The notes beneath the pieces were generated by a model. The model did not search any database. It was not told the DNA's origin and worked only from the letters and a program-made list of their open reading frames with translations. The position numbers were made by a program, and so were the translations under genes. From assembly GCA_964252015.1 (NCBI GenBank), contig CAXULW010000001.1, positions 194,127 through 258,126 on the forward strand: 64,000 nucleotides of DNA, in the 5' to 3' direction. Shown here piece by piece: positions 23,467 to 32,047 of the stretch; position 1 is the first letter of the stretch; every line of letters begins with the position of its first letter. This stretch comes from CAXSBR01 sp964252015. GTDB lineage: Bacteria; Actinomycetota; Actinomycetes; Mycobacteriales; Jatrophihabitantaceae.

Positions 23467-24912
23467 TCAGGCCAACGTGTCCAGCAGGTCGACCACCCGC
23501 GCGGCCTCTGTGGCCGGATTCACAAACGCCAGCCGCAGCACCATCCGGCCCTGCCAGCGGGTCGGCACGCACAGTAGCGCGCCGGAGTGGGCGAGCCGCG
23601 TCGACCACTCCCGGTAGGTCGGCTCGTCCCAACCGGGCCGTTCGAACAGCAGCACCGACAGTGACGGGGCGGACACCAGTCGCAGGTGGGGAGCGGCGTC
23701 GATGGCCGCCGCCACCGCACGGGCGGTGGCCAGGCCCCGCTCCACCGCCGCGGTGTAGCGGTCGGTGCCGTGGGTGGCCAGGCTGAACCAGAACGGCAGC
23801 CCCCGCGCCCGCCGGGACAGGTGCACGGCCAGGTCGGACGGGTTCCACTGGTGGCGGTCCACGTCGTCCAGGTAGCTGGCGTTCTGCGCGTGCGCGGCCC
23901 GGGCCAGCGCCGGATCGCGGTAGAGCAGGGCACAACAGTCATATGGCGCGAACAGCCACTTGTGCGGGTCGACGATGAAGCTGTCCGCCCGCTCGATCCC
24001 GACGAACAGATGACGCACGCTCGGTGCGGCCAGGGCGGCGCCGCCGTACGCACCGTCGACGTGCATCCACACACCCGCGGCGTTGGCCACGTCGGCGATA
24101 CCGGCCAGGTCGTCGACGACGCCCGCGTTCGTCGTTCCGGCCGACGCGACGACCGCGAAAACGTCGTGGTGCTCGGCCAGCACCGGGACCAGGGCCGACC
24201 CGGTGAGCCGGCCCTGGGCGTCTTCGGACACTTCGACCACGTCGACGTCCATCACCTTCGCCACCGAGCGGACGGAGGAGTGTGCGTCCGCGCTGCAGGC
24301 CAGCTTCCACCTCCCACTGGGGGGACGGGTGTCCTGCCCCCTCGCGGCGCGGGTGATGGCCGCGTCGCGAGCGGCGACCAGGGCGGACAGGTTGCCGGTG
24401 GTGCCGCCGGACACGAAGCAGCCACCGGCCGTGTCGGGCCAGCCCAGCAGCCGCACCAGCCAGGCCAGCGCCTCGTTCTCGGCGTAGATCGCCCCCGCGC
24501 CCGCCTCCCACAGCCCGGCGAAGATGTTGGCGGCGCTGGTGACCAGCTCGAACGCGATCGCGGCCCGGGTCGGCGCGGCGGGGACGTAGGCCAGGTTGAG
24601 CGGGTCGTCCTGGGCCCGGGTGGCCGGTGCGAGCACCTGGTCGAAGACCCGCAGCGCAGCCGTGCCGCCGATACCGTGCGCGGTGATCGTCGGCCCGGCC
24701 GCCTCGGCCAGGTCGGCGGCTGAGCGCGCGGTCGACTTCGGGTCGGTGGGCCGGATGACGCGGCCGCGCACCCATTCCAGGGCCTCGTCCACCACGGCGG
24801 TCTCGTCGCCCCACACCGACGCCCGCTCGGGCTGCGGCGCGCCAGCAGCCGAACCGGTGTCCGAGCCGGTCAGCACGGCGGTGATGTCGTTCTCGGATGA
24901 CGTCGTTGTCAT
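23467..24912 (-). CDS. Group II pyridoxal-phosphate-dependent decarboxylase
   Basis: A 481-aa enzyme of the aromatic-L-amino-acid/glutamate/diaminobutyrate decarboxylase fold. GGCFVSGGTTGNLSAL binds the PLP phosphate, SADAHSSVRS carries the stacking His, AGTTNAGVVDDL and HVDGAYGG hold the pyridine-N Asp, and DPHKWLFAPYDCC contains the Schiff-base Lys. The substrate cannot be fixed from these motifs. It lies 31 bp upstream of the C26 hydrolase on the same strand, so they are probably co-transcribed. Confidence 0.92.
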   Translation of the reverse strand: MTTTSSENDITAVLTGSDTGSAAGAPQPERASVWGDETAVVDEALEWVRGRVIRPTDPKSTARSAADLAEAAGPTITAHGIGGTAALRVFDQVLAPATRAQDDPLNLAYVPAAPTRAAIAFELVTSAANIFAGLWEAGAGAIYAENEALAWLVRLLGWPDTAGGCFVSGGTTGNLSALVAARDAAITRAARGQDTRPPSGRWKLACSADAHSSVRSVAKVMDVDVVEVSEDAQGRLTGSALVPVLAEHHDVFAVVASAGTTNAGVVDDLAGIADVANAAGVWMHVDGAYGGAALAAPSVRHLFVGIERADSFIVDPHKWLFAPYDCCALLYRDPALARAAHAQNASYLDDVDRHQWNPSDLAVHLSRRARGLPFWFSLATHGTDRYTAAVERGLATARAVAAAIDAAPHLRLVSAPSLSVLLFERPGWDEPTYREWSTRLAHSGALLCVPTRWQGRMVLRLAFVNPATEAARVVDLLDTLA

Positions 24913-25005
24913 CCTTCGGATGCTAACCCCGCGCGTCGTTCGGTTCCAAACGATCGGGCGCGAATTGACGCCTTCGCCGCCTATGAGCGCAGGCGGCGCG
25001 GTCGG

Positions 25006-25857
25006 TCAGGCCTCGCCCATCACCAGGCCCTCGATCGTGTGCTTCTGCGTGATCGGCGTCAGCTCGTCCACCACGGGGCAATGCAGATGGTCACGCACCA
25101 CGTCCGGCAACGACTGCCAGTAGTCGGCGGTGACGGCGAGATCGTGGTGCGCGGCGTTGCCCGCGCCGGGCGCATCGAGGCCGAGCACGAGCACCGGGCG
25201 CTTCTTCGGCGAGAAATTCTTGGTTCCGCGGTGGATGGTGAGCGCGGAGCGGATGGAGATGTCGCCGCGCTGCGGATACTTGCGCACGGCCCGCTCCTCA
25301 TAGCGCGGGTACATCGACTTGGGCGGGAACATCTCGTGCTCGAAACCGTCGGCCCGGTCGTAGTGCGTGCCCGGGGCGATCTCGAACGGGCCCATGTCCG
25401 GCTCGGTATCCACCGTCGTGACGTTCACGGCCAGGGACGTGAGCCGGTGACGCTCGTAGGTGTCCGCGGGGCTCGGAAAATCCCGGTGCCACGGCTGGTT
25501 GACCGCCTCGGGGAACGGGATGTCGAAGCCGACCTCGACGATCTCGTAGTCCGGTCCGAGTACCTGTTCGGCCACCGCGGTGATCCACGGGTGCGACGCG
25601 AGGTCGACGAAACCCCGCAGCTGCTGTGGGTGGATCTCCACGTACCAGCGGTTCGGTCCGCGTCCGACCGCGCCCCGCTCACGGGTGCGGGCCTCGGCGA
25701 AGGCGGCGGCCACGTCCTCGTCGAGCTGTTGCACCCATTCCCGGTCGAAGGCGCCCTTGAGCCCGATGATGCCGTCGGTGTGCAAAGTGTCGACCAGCGC
25801 CGCCGTATGCGCGGCATCGAAGGGCTCACGCACGGCCTGCGCAGTGGTTTCCGTCAT
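25006..25857 (-). CDS. Phytanoyl-CoA dioxygenase (PhyH) family protein
   Basis: A 283-aa Fe(II)/2-oxoglutarate-dependent oxygenase. QPWHRDFPSP supplies the HxD pair and SALTIHRGTKNFS the distal His; GPFEIAPGTHYD fits the core of the double-stranded beta helix, and RPVLVLGLD holds a candidate co-substrate Arg. Two ATGs are possible; GAGG 6 nt before 25857 favours the second. It is divergent from the DeoR regulator. The substrate is unknown. Confidence 0.88.
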   Translation of the reverse strand: MTETTAQAVREPFDAAHTAALVDTLHTDGIIGLKGAFDREWVQQLDEDVAAAFAEARTRERGAVGRGPNRWYVEIHPQQLRGFVDLASHPWITAVAEQVLGPDYEIVEVGFDIPFPEAVNQPWHRDFPSPADTYERHRLTSLAVNVTTVDTEPDMGPFEIAPGTHYDRADGFEHEMFPPKSMYPRYEERAVRKYPQRGDISIRSALTIHRGTKNFSPKKRPVLVLGLDAPGAGNAAHHDLAVTADYWQSLPDVVRDHLHCPVVDELTPITQKHTIEGLVMGEA

Positions 25858-26082
25858 CGTCATCCTCACGGGGAGCGTCGTTGCGTCCGTCGGTACCGGT
25901 ATACCCGTTCCGGTGGCGGACAGGTAGCCCACCAGCGATCATATCGATCAGATTCGTTCGTTCTCGGTCGGGACTTCTTGCCTGGTGACGGTTGCACGGC
26001 CTAGCCTTCGCCACCAACTCAAGAACAGCGGCGGGAACTGGTCTTGTGCCACCGGGCGAACGGGAAGGACAGGTCTGTAGCC

Positions 26083-26856
26083 GTGTTTCCGGCCGAGCGA
26101 CGGCAGGCGATCCTGGCCCTCGTGCGCGCGAGCGGGGCGATGTCGTTACGCGACCTGGCCGGAGCCATGCAGTCCTCCGAGGTCACCATTCGCCGAGACG
26201 TGCGCGAGATGGAGCAGCAGGGTCTGCTCGACCGTCGCCACGGCGGGGTGATGCTGCCCGGCAGCCTGTCCCACGAAGCGAGCCACTCCCAGAAGGCGCG
26301 GGTCGCGGCGCCGGAGAAGGCGGCGATCGCCGCGCTGACGGCCGCAATGGTGCACGAAGGTGACGCCATCCTGATCGGTCCGGGGACGACGACGCTCGAG
26401 TTGGCCCGCCGGGTGGCCCAGATCGAGGACGTCACCGTGGTCACCAACTCGATACTGGTCGCCCAGGCACTTGCGCACACCAAGCTCGAAGTCCTGGTCA
26501 CCGGAGGATCGCTGCGCGGATCCACCTTCGCACTGGTCGGCAGCAGCGTCGAGCAGTCCCTGGCGGGCCTCCATGTGCGGTGCGCCTTCCTGTCCGGAAA
26601 CGGGCTCACCGCGCGACGCGGCCTGTCCACGCCGAACGCGATGTCGGCCAGCGCCGATCGCGCCATCGCCGCCGCCGCCGACTCGGTCGTCGTGCTCGCC
26701 GACCACACCAAGCTGGGCGTGGACACCATGTTCCAGACGGTGCCGCTCGACCAGATCTCGGCCGTGATCACCGACGACGGGGCAGCCGATCCCACCTTCG
26801 TGGCAGAGCTTCGTGACGCCGGCGTCCACGTCGAGCTCGCCCATGTTTCTCGTTGA
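26083..26856 (+). CDS. DeoR-family transcriptional regulator
   Basis: The 257-aa protein has an N-terminal helix-turn-helix (PAERRQAILALVRASG, LAGAMQSSEVTIRRDVREME, GLLDRRHGGVML) and a C-terminal sugar-phosphate-binding DeoRC domain with GPGTTTLELARR, VVTNSILVAQ and LADHTKLG. The GTG at 26083 is preferred because ERRQ-type motifs usually lie close to the N-terminus and GAAGGACAGG lies upstream; ATG at 26044 is the alternative. It lies just before a sugar ABC transporter operon and is the likely regulator of it. Symmetric sites in the flanking intergenic DNA fit an operator. Confidence 0.93.
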   Translation: MFPAERRQAILALVRASGAMSLRDLAGAMQSSEVTIRRDVREMEQQGLLDRRHGGVMLPGSLSHEASHSQKARVAAPEKAAIAALTAAMVHEGDAILIGPGTTTLELARRVAQIEDVTVVTNSILVAQALAHTKLEVLVTGGSLRGSTFALVGSSVEQSLAGLHVRCAFLSGNGLTARRGLSTPNAMSASADRAIAAAADSVVVLADHTKLGVDTMFQTVPLDQISAVITDDGAADPTFVAELRDAGVHVELAHVSR

Positions 26857-26864
26857 TCCGCCCC

Positions 26865-26884
26865 ACGTAACAGTTCCGTTACGT
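26865..26884. promoter_or_regulatory. Perfect inverted repeat upstream of the sugar transporter
   Basis: ACGTAAC and GTTACGT form 7-bp arms around AGTTCC, just 8 bp after the DeoR stop and about 13 bp before the candidate -35 of the transporter operon. A role as DeoR operator is plausible; it could also end the regulator transcript. Confidence 0.45.
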
Positions 26885-26896
26885 TTCTGACCTCTC

Positions 26897-26925
26897 TTGA
26901 CCGAAACGATCAGACGCCGTTCAAT
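26897..26925 (+). promoter_or_regulatory. Candidate promoter of the sugar transporter operon
   Basis: TTGACC and TTCAAT are separated by 17 nt. The -35 box matches consensus at 5 of 6 positions and the -10 at 4 of 6. A small palindrome (CGTTCAATAACG) overlaps the -10 box. Confidence 0.4.
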
Positions 26926-27042
26926 AACGATCGCTGCCGCTTGGCGCAATGTCCGGATCTTCCGGCACAGGCGACCGCGGTCGACTCGGTTCAGACCTGT
27001 TCCTTCGGTGCCTGCGGGCACCCACTCGAGAGGTAACGCTCC

Positions 27043-28197
27043 ATGACTCCTCGCACCACCGGGACTCCTCGCACCACCGGGCGAACGTCCGCCACCACCG
27101 CAATCGCCATCACGCTGGTCGGTGGGCTTGTGCTGGCCAGCTGTTCCAAGAGCGCCAAGAGCACCAGCGACGGCGGGGGCGCGGGCAGCACCACCTCGTC
27201 CTCGGCCGCCGGCGCCACCACCTCTGCGCCGGCCGCGACCACCCAGGCCACCCAGCAGGTGCAATCGTCGTCCGGCGCCTGCACGTACACCAAGTACGGC
27301 GCTCCGAAGATCACGCTCAAGGGCGCCACCGTCGGGTTCTCGCAGTCGGAATCGACCAGCAACCCGTTCCGTGACACGGAGACCAAGTCGGTCACCGCGC
27401 AGGCGGCCAAGGTCGGCGTCAAGCTGATCCAGCGCAACGCCAACGGCAACGTCGCCCAGCAGAACACCGACATCCAGAACATGATCGCCCAGGGTGCGAA
27501 AGCGCTGATCGTCGCGCCGGAGAACTCCGACGGCCTCGCCGCCGCCTTCGCGCAGGCCAAGTCGAAGCACATCCCGATCCTCACCATCGACCGCACCGTG
27601 GCCGGCAAGGCGTGCTCGGACTTCATCGGCTTCATCGGGTCGAACTTCCTGGGCCAGGCCAAGATCGCCGCCAACGACCTGGGCACGGCGATGGGCGGCA
27701 AGGGCAAGGTCGCCATCCTGGAAGGCACCTCGGGCAACAACGTGGCGCAGGACCGCACCAGCGGCTTCGAATCCGAGCTGAAGGCCAAGTTCCCGAACAT
27801 CAAGATCGTCGCCTCGCAGACGGCCAACTTCGATCAGGCCACCGGGCAGAAGGTCACCGAGCAGATCCTGCAGAGCCACCCGGACATCACCGGGCTCTAC
27901 GCCGAGAATGACGGCATGGCCCTGGGCGCCCTGCAGGCGATGAAGGGGGCCAGCAAGGTTCCGGGCAAGGACATCAAGGTGGTGTCCATCGACGGAATCC
28001 GGCAGGCGGTGCAGGGTGTGGCCAGCGGCCAGCTGGTGTCGGTCATCGAGACCAACCCGCGCTTCGGCCCGCTCGCCTTCCAGACGCTCACGGATTTCTA
28101 CAGTGGCAAGGGTGTTCCCACCACGGTGATCATCGCCGATCACCACTTCACGCACGCCAACGCGGCGGCGGCGCTGAAGAACGGTGACGTGTACTAG
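27043..28197 (+). CDS. ytfQ: Sugar ABC transporter substrate-binding lipoprotein (YtfQ-like)
   Basis: A 384-aa periplasmic-binding protein of the ribose/galactofuranose family. The lipobox is VLASC; a Ser/Thr/Ala-rich linker follows. GATVGFSQSESTSNPFRDTE opens the binding fold and NMIAQGAKALIVAPENSDGL, LTIDRTV and YAENDGMALGALQAMKGA are family signatures. The set binding protein-ATPase-two permeases matches ytfQ-ytfR-ytfT-yjfF of E. coli, which imports galactofuranose; the actual sugar here is inferred. An 18-bp duplication repeats TPRTTG at the N-terminus. A hairpin follows 18 bp after the stop. Confidence 0.9.
   Translation: MTPRTTGTPRTTGRTSATTAIAITLVGGLVLASCSKSAKSTSDGGGAGSTTSSSAAGATTSAPAATTQATQQVQSSSGACTYTKYGAPKITLKGATVGFSQSESTSNPFRDTETKSVTAQAAKVGVKLIQRNANGNVAQQNTDIQNMIAQGAKALIVAPENSDGLAAAFAQAKSKHIPILTIDRTVAGKACSDFIGFIGSNFLGQAKIAANDLGTAMGGKGKVAILEGTSGNNVAQDRTSGFESELKAKFPNIKIVASQTANFDQATGQKVTEQILQSHPDITGLYAENDGMALGALQAMKGASKVPGKDIKVVSIDGIRQAVQGVASGQLVSVIETNPRFGPLAFQTLTDFYSGKGVPTTVIIADHHFTHANAAAALKNGDVY
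27046..27081. repeat. Perfect 18-bp tandem duplication at the ytfQ N-terminus
   Basis: ACTCCTCGCACCACCGGG occurs twice in a row directly after the start ATG, encoding TPRTTG twice. The frame is preserved. Confidence 0.92.
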
Positions 28198-28215
28198 TCG
28201 AATCAGCACCTGACC

Positions 28216-28251
28216 GGGTGCCGGCGCGAAGGAACCTTCGTGCCGGCACCC
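28216..28251 (+). terminator. Hairpin between ytfQ and ytfR
   Basis: Arms at 28216-28231 and 28236-28251 pair at 15 of 16 positions around GAAC. It lies between the binding-protein gene and the ATPase gene. In such operons a partial terminator or RNA-stabilising hairpin keeps binding protein in excess; that role is inferred. Confidence 0.65.
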
Positions 28252-28358
28252 GGCGCGCTGGGGCCAGTGCCGCCGGAGCTGATCCCAGGTCACGATGGGA
28301 CGTCACGGTGGAACGGTTAGAGACCTGAGCCACCCGTACGGCATCAAGGAGAACGTGA

Positions 28359-29951
28359 GTGAGCGCACCGACAGCGGGAACCTCCGACGGGTCGCCGCCG
28401 GGCGGCCGCAGCAGCGCCCCGGTGCTGGAGGTACGCGGCGTCGACAAGCACTTCCCGGGCGTACACGCCCTGCGCGCGGTCGACTTCGAGCTGCGCGCCG
28501 GCGAGGTACATGCCCTGGTGGGTGAGAACGGCGCCGGCAAGTCCACTCTGATCAAGGTGATGACCGGCGTCTACAACGCCGACGGCGGGGACGTCCTGTT
28601 CCACGGCCAGAGCGTGTCCTTCGCCAGCCCGCTCGCCGCGCAGACCGCCGGCATCTCCACGATCTACCAAGAAGTCAACCTGATCCCGCTGATGAGCGTG
28701 GCGGAGAATCTGTTCCTCAACCGCGAGCCCCGCCGGGCCGGCTTGGTCGACCAGCGTCGGTTACGCCGCGACGCCACCCGGATCCTGAGCGACTACGGCG
28801 TGAACGTCAACGTCGCCCGGCCGCTGCGTTCGCTCGGCCTGGGCGCCCAGCAGATGGTCGCCATCGCCCGGGCCGTGCAGCTGGATGCGCGGGTCGTCAT
28901 CATGGACGAGCCGACGTCCTCGCTGGAGTACCGCGAGGTGGCCCGGCTGCTCGATGTCGTGCGCCGCCTGCGCGACGACGGGGTAGCGATCGTCTACGTA
29001 TCCCACCGGCTCGACGAGCTCTTCCAGATCTGCGACCGGGTAACCGTCATGCGCGACGGTCGGGTCGTGGCGGTGCGCGACATCGCCGAGCTCGACCGGC
29101 TCAGCCTGATCTCGCTCATGCTCGGCCGCGACATCGGCCAGGTGCGTCGCGAGGGGGTCACCGCCTTCGACGCCAAGCGGGCCGAGAACGCCGACGATTC
29201 CGTCGTGCCCGTGCTGGCCGTGGAAGGTCTGTCGCGGCGCAACCAACTCGACGCCATCTCCTTGCAGATCCGCCCCGGCGAGGTCGTCGGGTTGGGCGGC
29301 CTGCTGGGCTCGGGACGAAGCGAAACCGCGAAGGGCATCGCCGGCGCTCTGAAGACCGATGCCGGATCGGTGTCCGTGGCCGGCACGGCGCTGCACCGCA
29401 ACTCGACCAAGGCCGCCATCAAGGCGGGCGTGGTCATGCTGCCCGAGGACCGCAAGACCGAGGGCATCATCCCCAACCTGTCAGTGCGCGAGAACATCGT
29501 GCTCGCCGCGTTGCCGCGGCTGTCCCGACTCGGTCTGCTCAACAAGGCCAAGCAGGAGCAGATCGTCACCCTGTTCATGGACCGGCTCAAGATCAAGGCG
29601 TCCGGACCCGAGCAGAAGGTGGCCGAGCTGTCGGGCGGCAACCAGCAGAAGGTGATGCTGGCGCGCTGGCTGTGCCTCAACCCCAAGGTGCTGCTGCTCG
29701 ACGAGCCCACCCGCGGCATCGACGTGGGGGCCAAGGCCGAGCTGCAATCGTTGATCGACGAGCTGGCCGCGGACGGCTTGGGCGTGCTGCTCATCTCCTC
29801 CGAGCTCGAGGAGCTCATCGAGGGCTCCGACCGCGTCGTGGTCCTCAAGGAGGGCCGGGTGGTCGGTGAGCTGCACGGCGACGAGGTCACCGAGGACGCG
29901 CTGATGGCCACCCTGGCCGCCGGGCCCACGACGGAAGGCTTGCAGTCATGA
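28359..29951 (+). CDS. ytfR: Sugar ABC transporter ATP-binding protein, two-domain (YtfR-like)
   Basis: A 530-aa protein with two ABC modules. The first has GENGAGKSTLIKVMTG and the signature LGLGAQQMVAIARA; the second has a degenerate Walker A (GGLLGSGRSETAKG), normal for RbsA-type ATPases, and LSGGNQQKVMLARWL with LLLDEPTRGIDVGAK. The GTG start has AAGGAG 7 nt upstream. It overlaps the next gene by 4 bp. It would energise import through YtfT and YjfF. Confidence 0.93.
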   Translation: MSAPTAGTSDGSPPGGRSSAPVLEVRGVDKHFPGVHALRAVDFELRAGEVHALVGENGAGKSTLIKVMTGVYNADGGDVLFHGQSVSFASPLAAQTAGISTIYQEVNLIPLMSVAENLFLNREPRRAGLVDQRRLRRDATRILSDYGVNVNVARPLRSLGLGAQQMVAIARAVQLDARVVIMDEPTSSLEYREVARLLDVVRRLRDDGVAIVYVSHRLDELFQICDRVTVMRDGRVVAVRDIAELDRLSLISLMLGRDIGQVRREGVTAFDAKRAENADDSVVPVLAVEGLSRRNQLDAISLQIRPGEVVGLGGLLGSGRSETAKGIAGALKTDAGSVSVAGTALHRNSTKAAIKAGVVMLPEDRKTEGIIPNLSVRENIVLAALPRLSRLGLLNKAKQEQIVTLFMDRLKIKASGPEQKVAELSGGNQQKVMLARWLCLNPKVLLLDEPTRGIDVGAKAELQSLIDELAADGLGVLLISSELEELIEGSDRVVVLKEGRVVGELHGDEVTEDALMATLAAGPTTEGLQS

Positions 29952-30916
29952 CGGCCGTGGCCGAGCGGGCGCCCAACGCGCTGAACCGCGACCGGGTCGT
30001 CGGGCTGCTGCAGGACTACGGCATCTACGCCGCGGTCGTGCTGCTCATCGTGATCGACACCGCGCTGAGCTCCAGCTTCTTCAGCACGTCCAACCTCAAG
30101 GTGCAGCTCTTCCAGGTCGTCCCGGTCGTGCTGGTGGCCCTGGGCATGGCCCTGGTGATCGGTACGGGTGGCATCGACCTGTCCGTCGGTGCGGTGATCG
30201 CGCTGGCCGCGGCGTTCATCCCGCTGTACATCGGTTACGGCGCGGCCGGGGCCATCGTGGTGTGCGTTCTGGCCGGCGTCGTCGCCGGGCTGCTGTCGGG
30301 CAGCATGGTCGCGCTGGCCGGTGTGCAGCCCATCGTCGCGACGCTGTCACTGATGATCGGTCTGCGCGGCCTGGCCGTGATCGTCAACGGGGCCTCGGCC
30401 AAGCCGGTGGCCGATCCGGCCATCATCAGCCTGGGCATCGACGACTGGTTGGACATTCCCAAGATGGCCTGGGTGGCCATCGTGATCGTGATCGTCATCG
30501 CCTTCGTGATGCGGCGCACCAACTTCGGTCGTCAGCTCGTCTCCATCGGCGACAATCGCATCGCCAGCGAGCTGGGCGGCCTGCCGGTGCGCCGCGTCGT
30601 GCTGACCGTGTACGTCATCTCCGGCGTCCTGGCCGCGATCGCCGGCGTGATGATCGTCGGTCACGGCGCCGAGGCCGATCCGGCCAACTACGGCCTCAAC
30701 TACGAGCTGTCCGCGATCACGGCGGTGGTGGTCGGTGGCACCCCGCTCAGCGGCGGCCGGGTCCGCGTCGTCGGCACGGTCGCCGGCGCCCTGTTCATGC
30801 AGCTGATCACCGCCACGCTCGTGCAACACAACGTGTCCAATTCCTACGCCCAGATGGTCGAGGCGGGCATCATCGTCGCCGCCGTGTACGCGGCCCGTGG
30901 ACGGCGGGCAGCATGA
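29948..30916 (+). CDS. ytfT: Sugar ABC transporter permease (YtfT-like)
   Basis: A 322-aa permease with about eight hydrophobic helices and the family motif VIGTGGIDLSVGAV. NYELSAITAVVVGGTPLSGG is the RbsC/YtfT signature. It overlaps ytfR and the second permease by 4 bp each. Confidence 0.92.
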   Translation: MTAVAERAPNALNRDRVVGLLQDYGIYAAVVLLIVIDTALSSSFFSTSNLKVQLFQVVPVVLVALGMALVIGTGGIDLSVGAVIALAAAFIPLYIGYGAAGAIVVCVLAGVVAGLLSGSMVALAGVQPIVATLSLMIGLRGLAVIVNGASAKPVADPAIISLGIDDWLDIPKMAWVAIVIVIVIAFVMRRTNFGRQLVSIGDNRIASELGGLPVRRVVLTVYVISGVLAAIAGVMIVGHGAEADPANYGLNYELSAITAVVVGGTPLSGGRVRVVGTVAGALFMQLITATLVQHNVSNSYAQMVEAGIIVAAVYAARGRRAA

Positions 30917-31956
30917 CGCAGCAGATCGGCAGCGAACAGCGGAGCGGCGGCCCGCTCGACGACGGCGCGCACCACGACGTCGCACAGACCGCGGCCGAGA
31001 AGCGGGGTGAACGCGCCGAACGGATCAGCGGTCTCGTTCAGCGCCACGGCGGCCTGTCCGTGCTGGTCCTGGTCGTCATCGTCGCCGCGATCACGTCACA
31101 GGGCTTCGCCACCAAGGGCAACTTCGAATCGATCCTGGTCGGCAACGCCTACACGTCCCTGCTCGCTCTGGGCATGACGATGGTGATCATCACCGGGGGC
31201 ATCGACCTGTCCGTCGGCTCGGTCTTCGCCCTGGGCGGGGTGCTGGCCGCGTACGGCGTCAACCACGGCGGACCCGTCGTGGCCGTGTTCCTGCCGCTGA
31301 TCGTCTGCGGGTTGTTCGGCCTCGTCCAGGGTCTGCTCATCGCCCGGGCCCGGTTGGCGCCGTTCGTCGTCACCCTCGCCGGCCTGCTCGGGGCCCGTGG
31401 CCTGCTGCAGGCCATCTCCCACGACGGCACCGAAACCTACCTCGTCCCGCCGCATTCGTCGTTCCTGACCCTGGGTGACGGCACCTGGCGCCCGGTGGGC
31501 ACCGTCGTCGTGCTGTTCGTCCTCGGTGGGCTGCTGCTGCGGCGCACCCGGTTCGGGCAGTCGCTGTTCGCGATCGGCGGCAACGAGAACGCCGCGGTGT
31601 TGATGGGCCTGCCCGTCGCGCGGGCCAAGACCCTGGTCTACGTCCTGTCCGGCACGTTGGCCGGGGCCGCCGGGATGCTGAACGCGTCACGGCTGCAGTC
31701 CGGGGTCACGAACATCGGCGTCGGCTACGAGCTCACCGCTATTGCTGCGGTCGTCATCGGCGGCACCCTGCTGGTGGGCGGAGCCGGTTCCGTCCTCGGC
31801 ACGGCCGCCGGCGTCCTGCTGGTCGCCGTCATCCAGAACCTGATCGGCGTGCACCTGTCCAAGTACGGGTCGTCCGCCTCCGACGCGGTCAACGGCGCCG
31901 TGCTGGCGCTGGTGGTGCTCATGCAGACCTACCTGAGCCGGGTCCGACGAATGTAG
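30913..31956 (+). CDS. yjfF: Sugar ABC transporter permease (YjfF-like)
   Basis: The 347-aa second permease has a ~45-residue polar N-terminal extension, then hydrophobic helices with MVIITGGIDLSVGSVFALGG and GYELTAIAAVVIGGTLLVGG. It pairs with YtfT to make a heterodimeric channel, as in the E. coli galactofuranose importer. It is the last gene of the operon; no strong hairpin follows. Confidence 0.92.
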   Translation: MTQQIGSEQRSGGPLDDGAHHDVAQTAAEKRGERAERISGLVQRHGGLSVLVLVVIVAAITSQGFATKGNFESILVGNAYTSLLALGMTMVIITGGIDLSVGSVFALGGVLAAYGVNHGGPVVAVFLPLIVCGLFGLVQGLLIARARLAPFVVTLAGLLGARGLLQAISHDGTETYLVPPHSSFLTLGDGTWRPVGTVVVLFVLGGLLLRRTRFGQSLFAIGGNENAAVLMGLPVARAKTLVYVLSGTLAGAAGMLNASRLQSGVTNIGVGYELTAIAAVVIGGTLLVGGAGSVLGTAAGVLLVAVIQNLIGVHLSKYGSSASDAVNGAVLALVVLMQTYLSRVRRM

Positions 31957-32047
31957 CTCGTCGACCTGCCGACGAGACCTTCCGACAAGACCGGCTGACA
32001 CGACCTGCTCACGAAAATTGTCCCAAGCGGCTGGTAGGACTGGGGCC

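Noticed and set aside
26146..28293. 715-codon leftward frame opposite the DeoR and ytfQ genes
   Set aside because: Composition is antisense-like with no domain, and it covers two clearly coding genes on the other strand.
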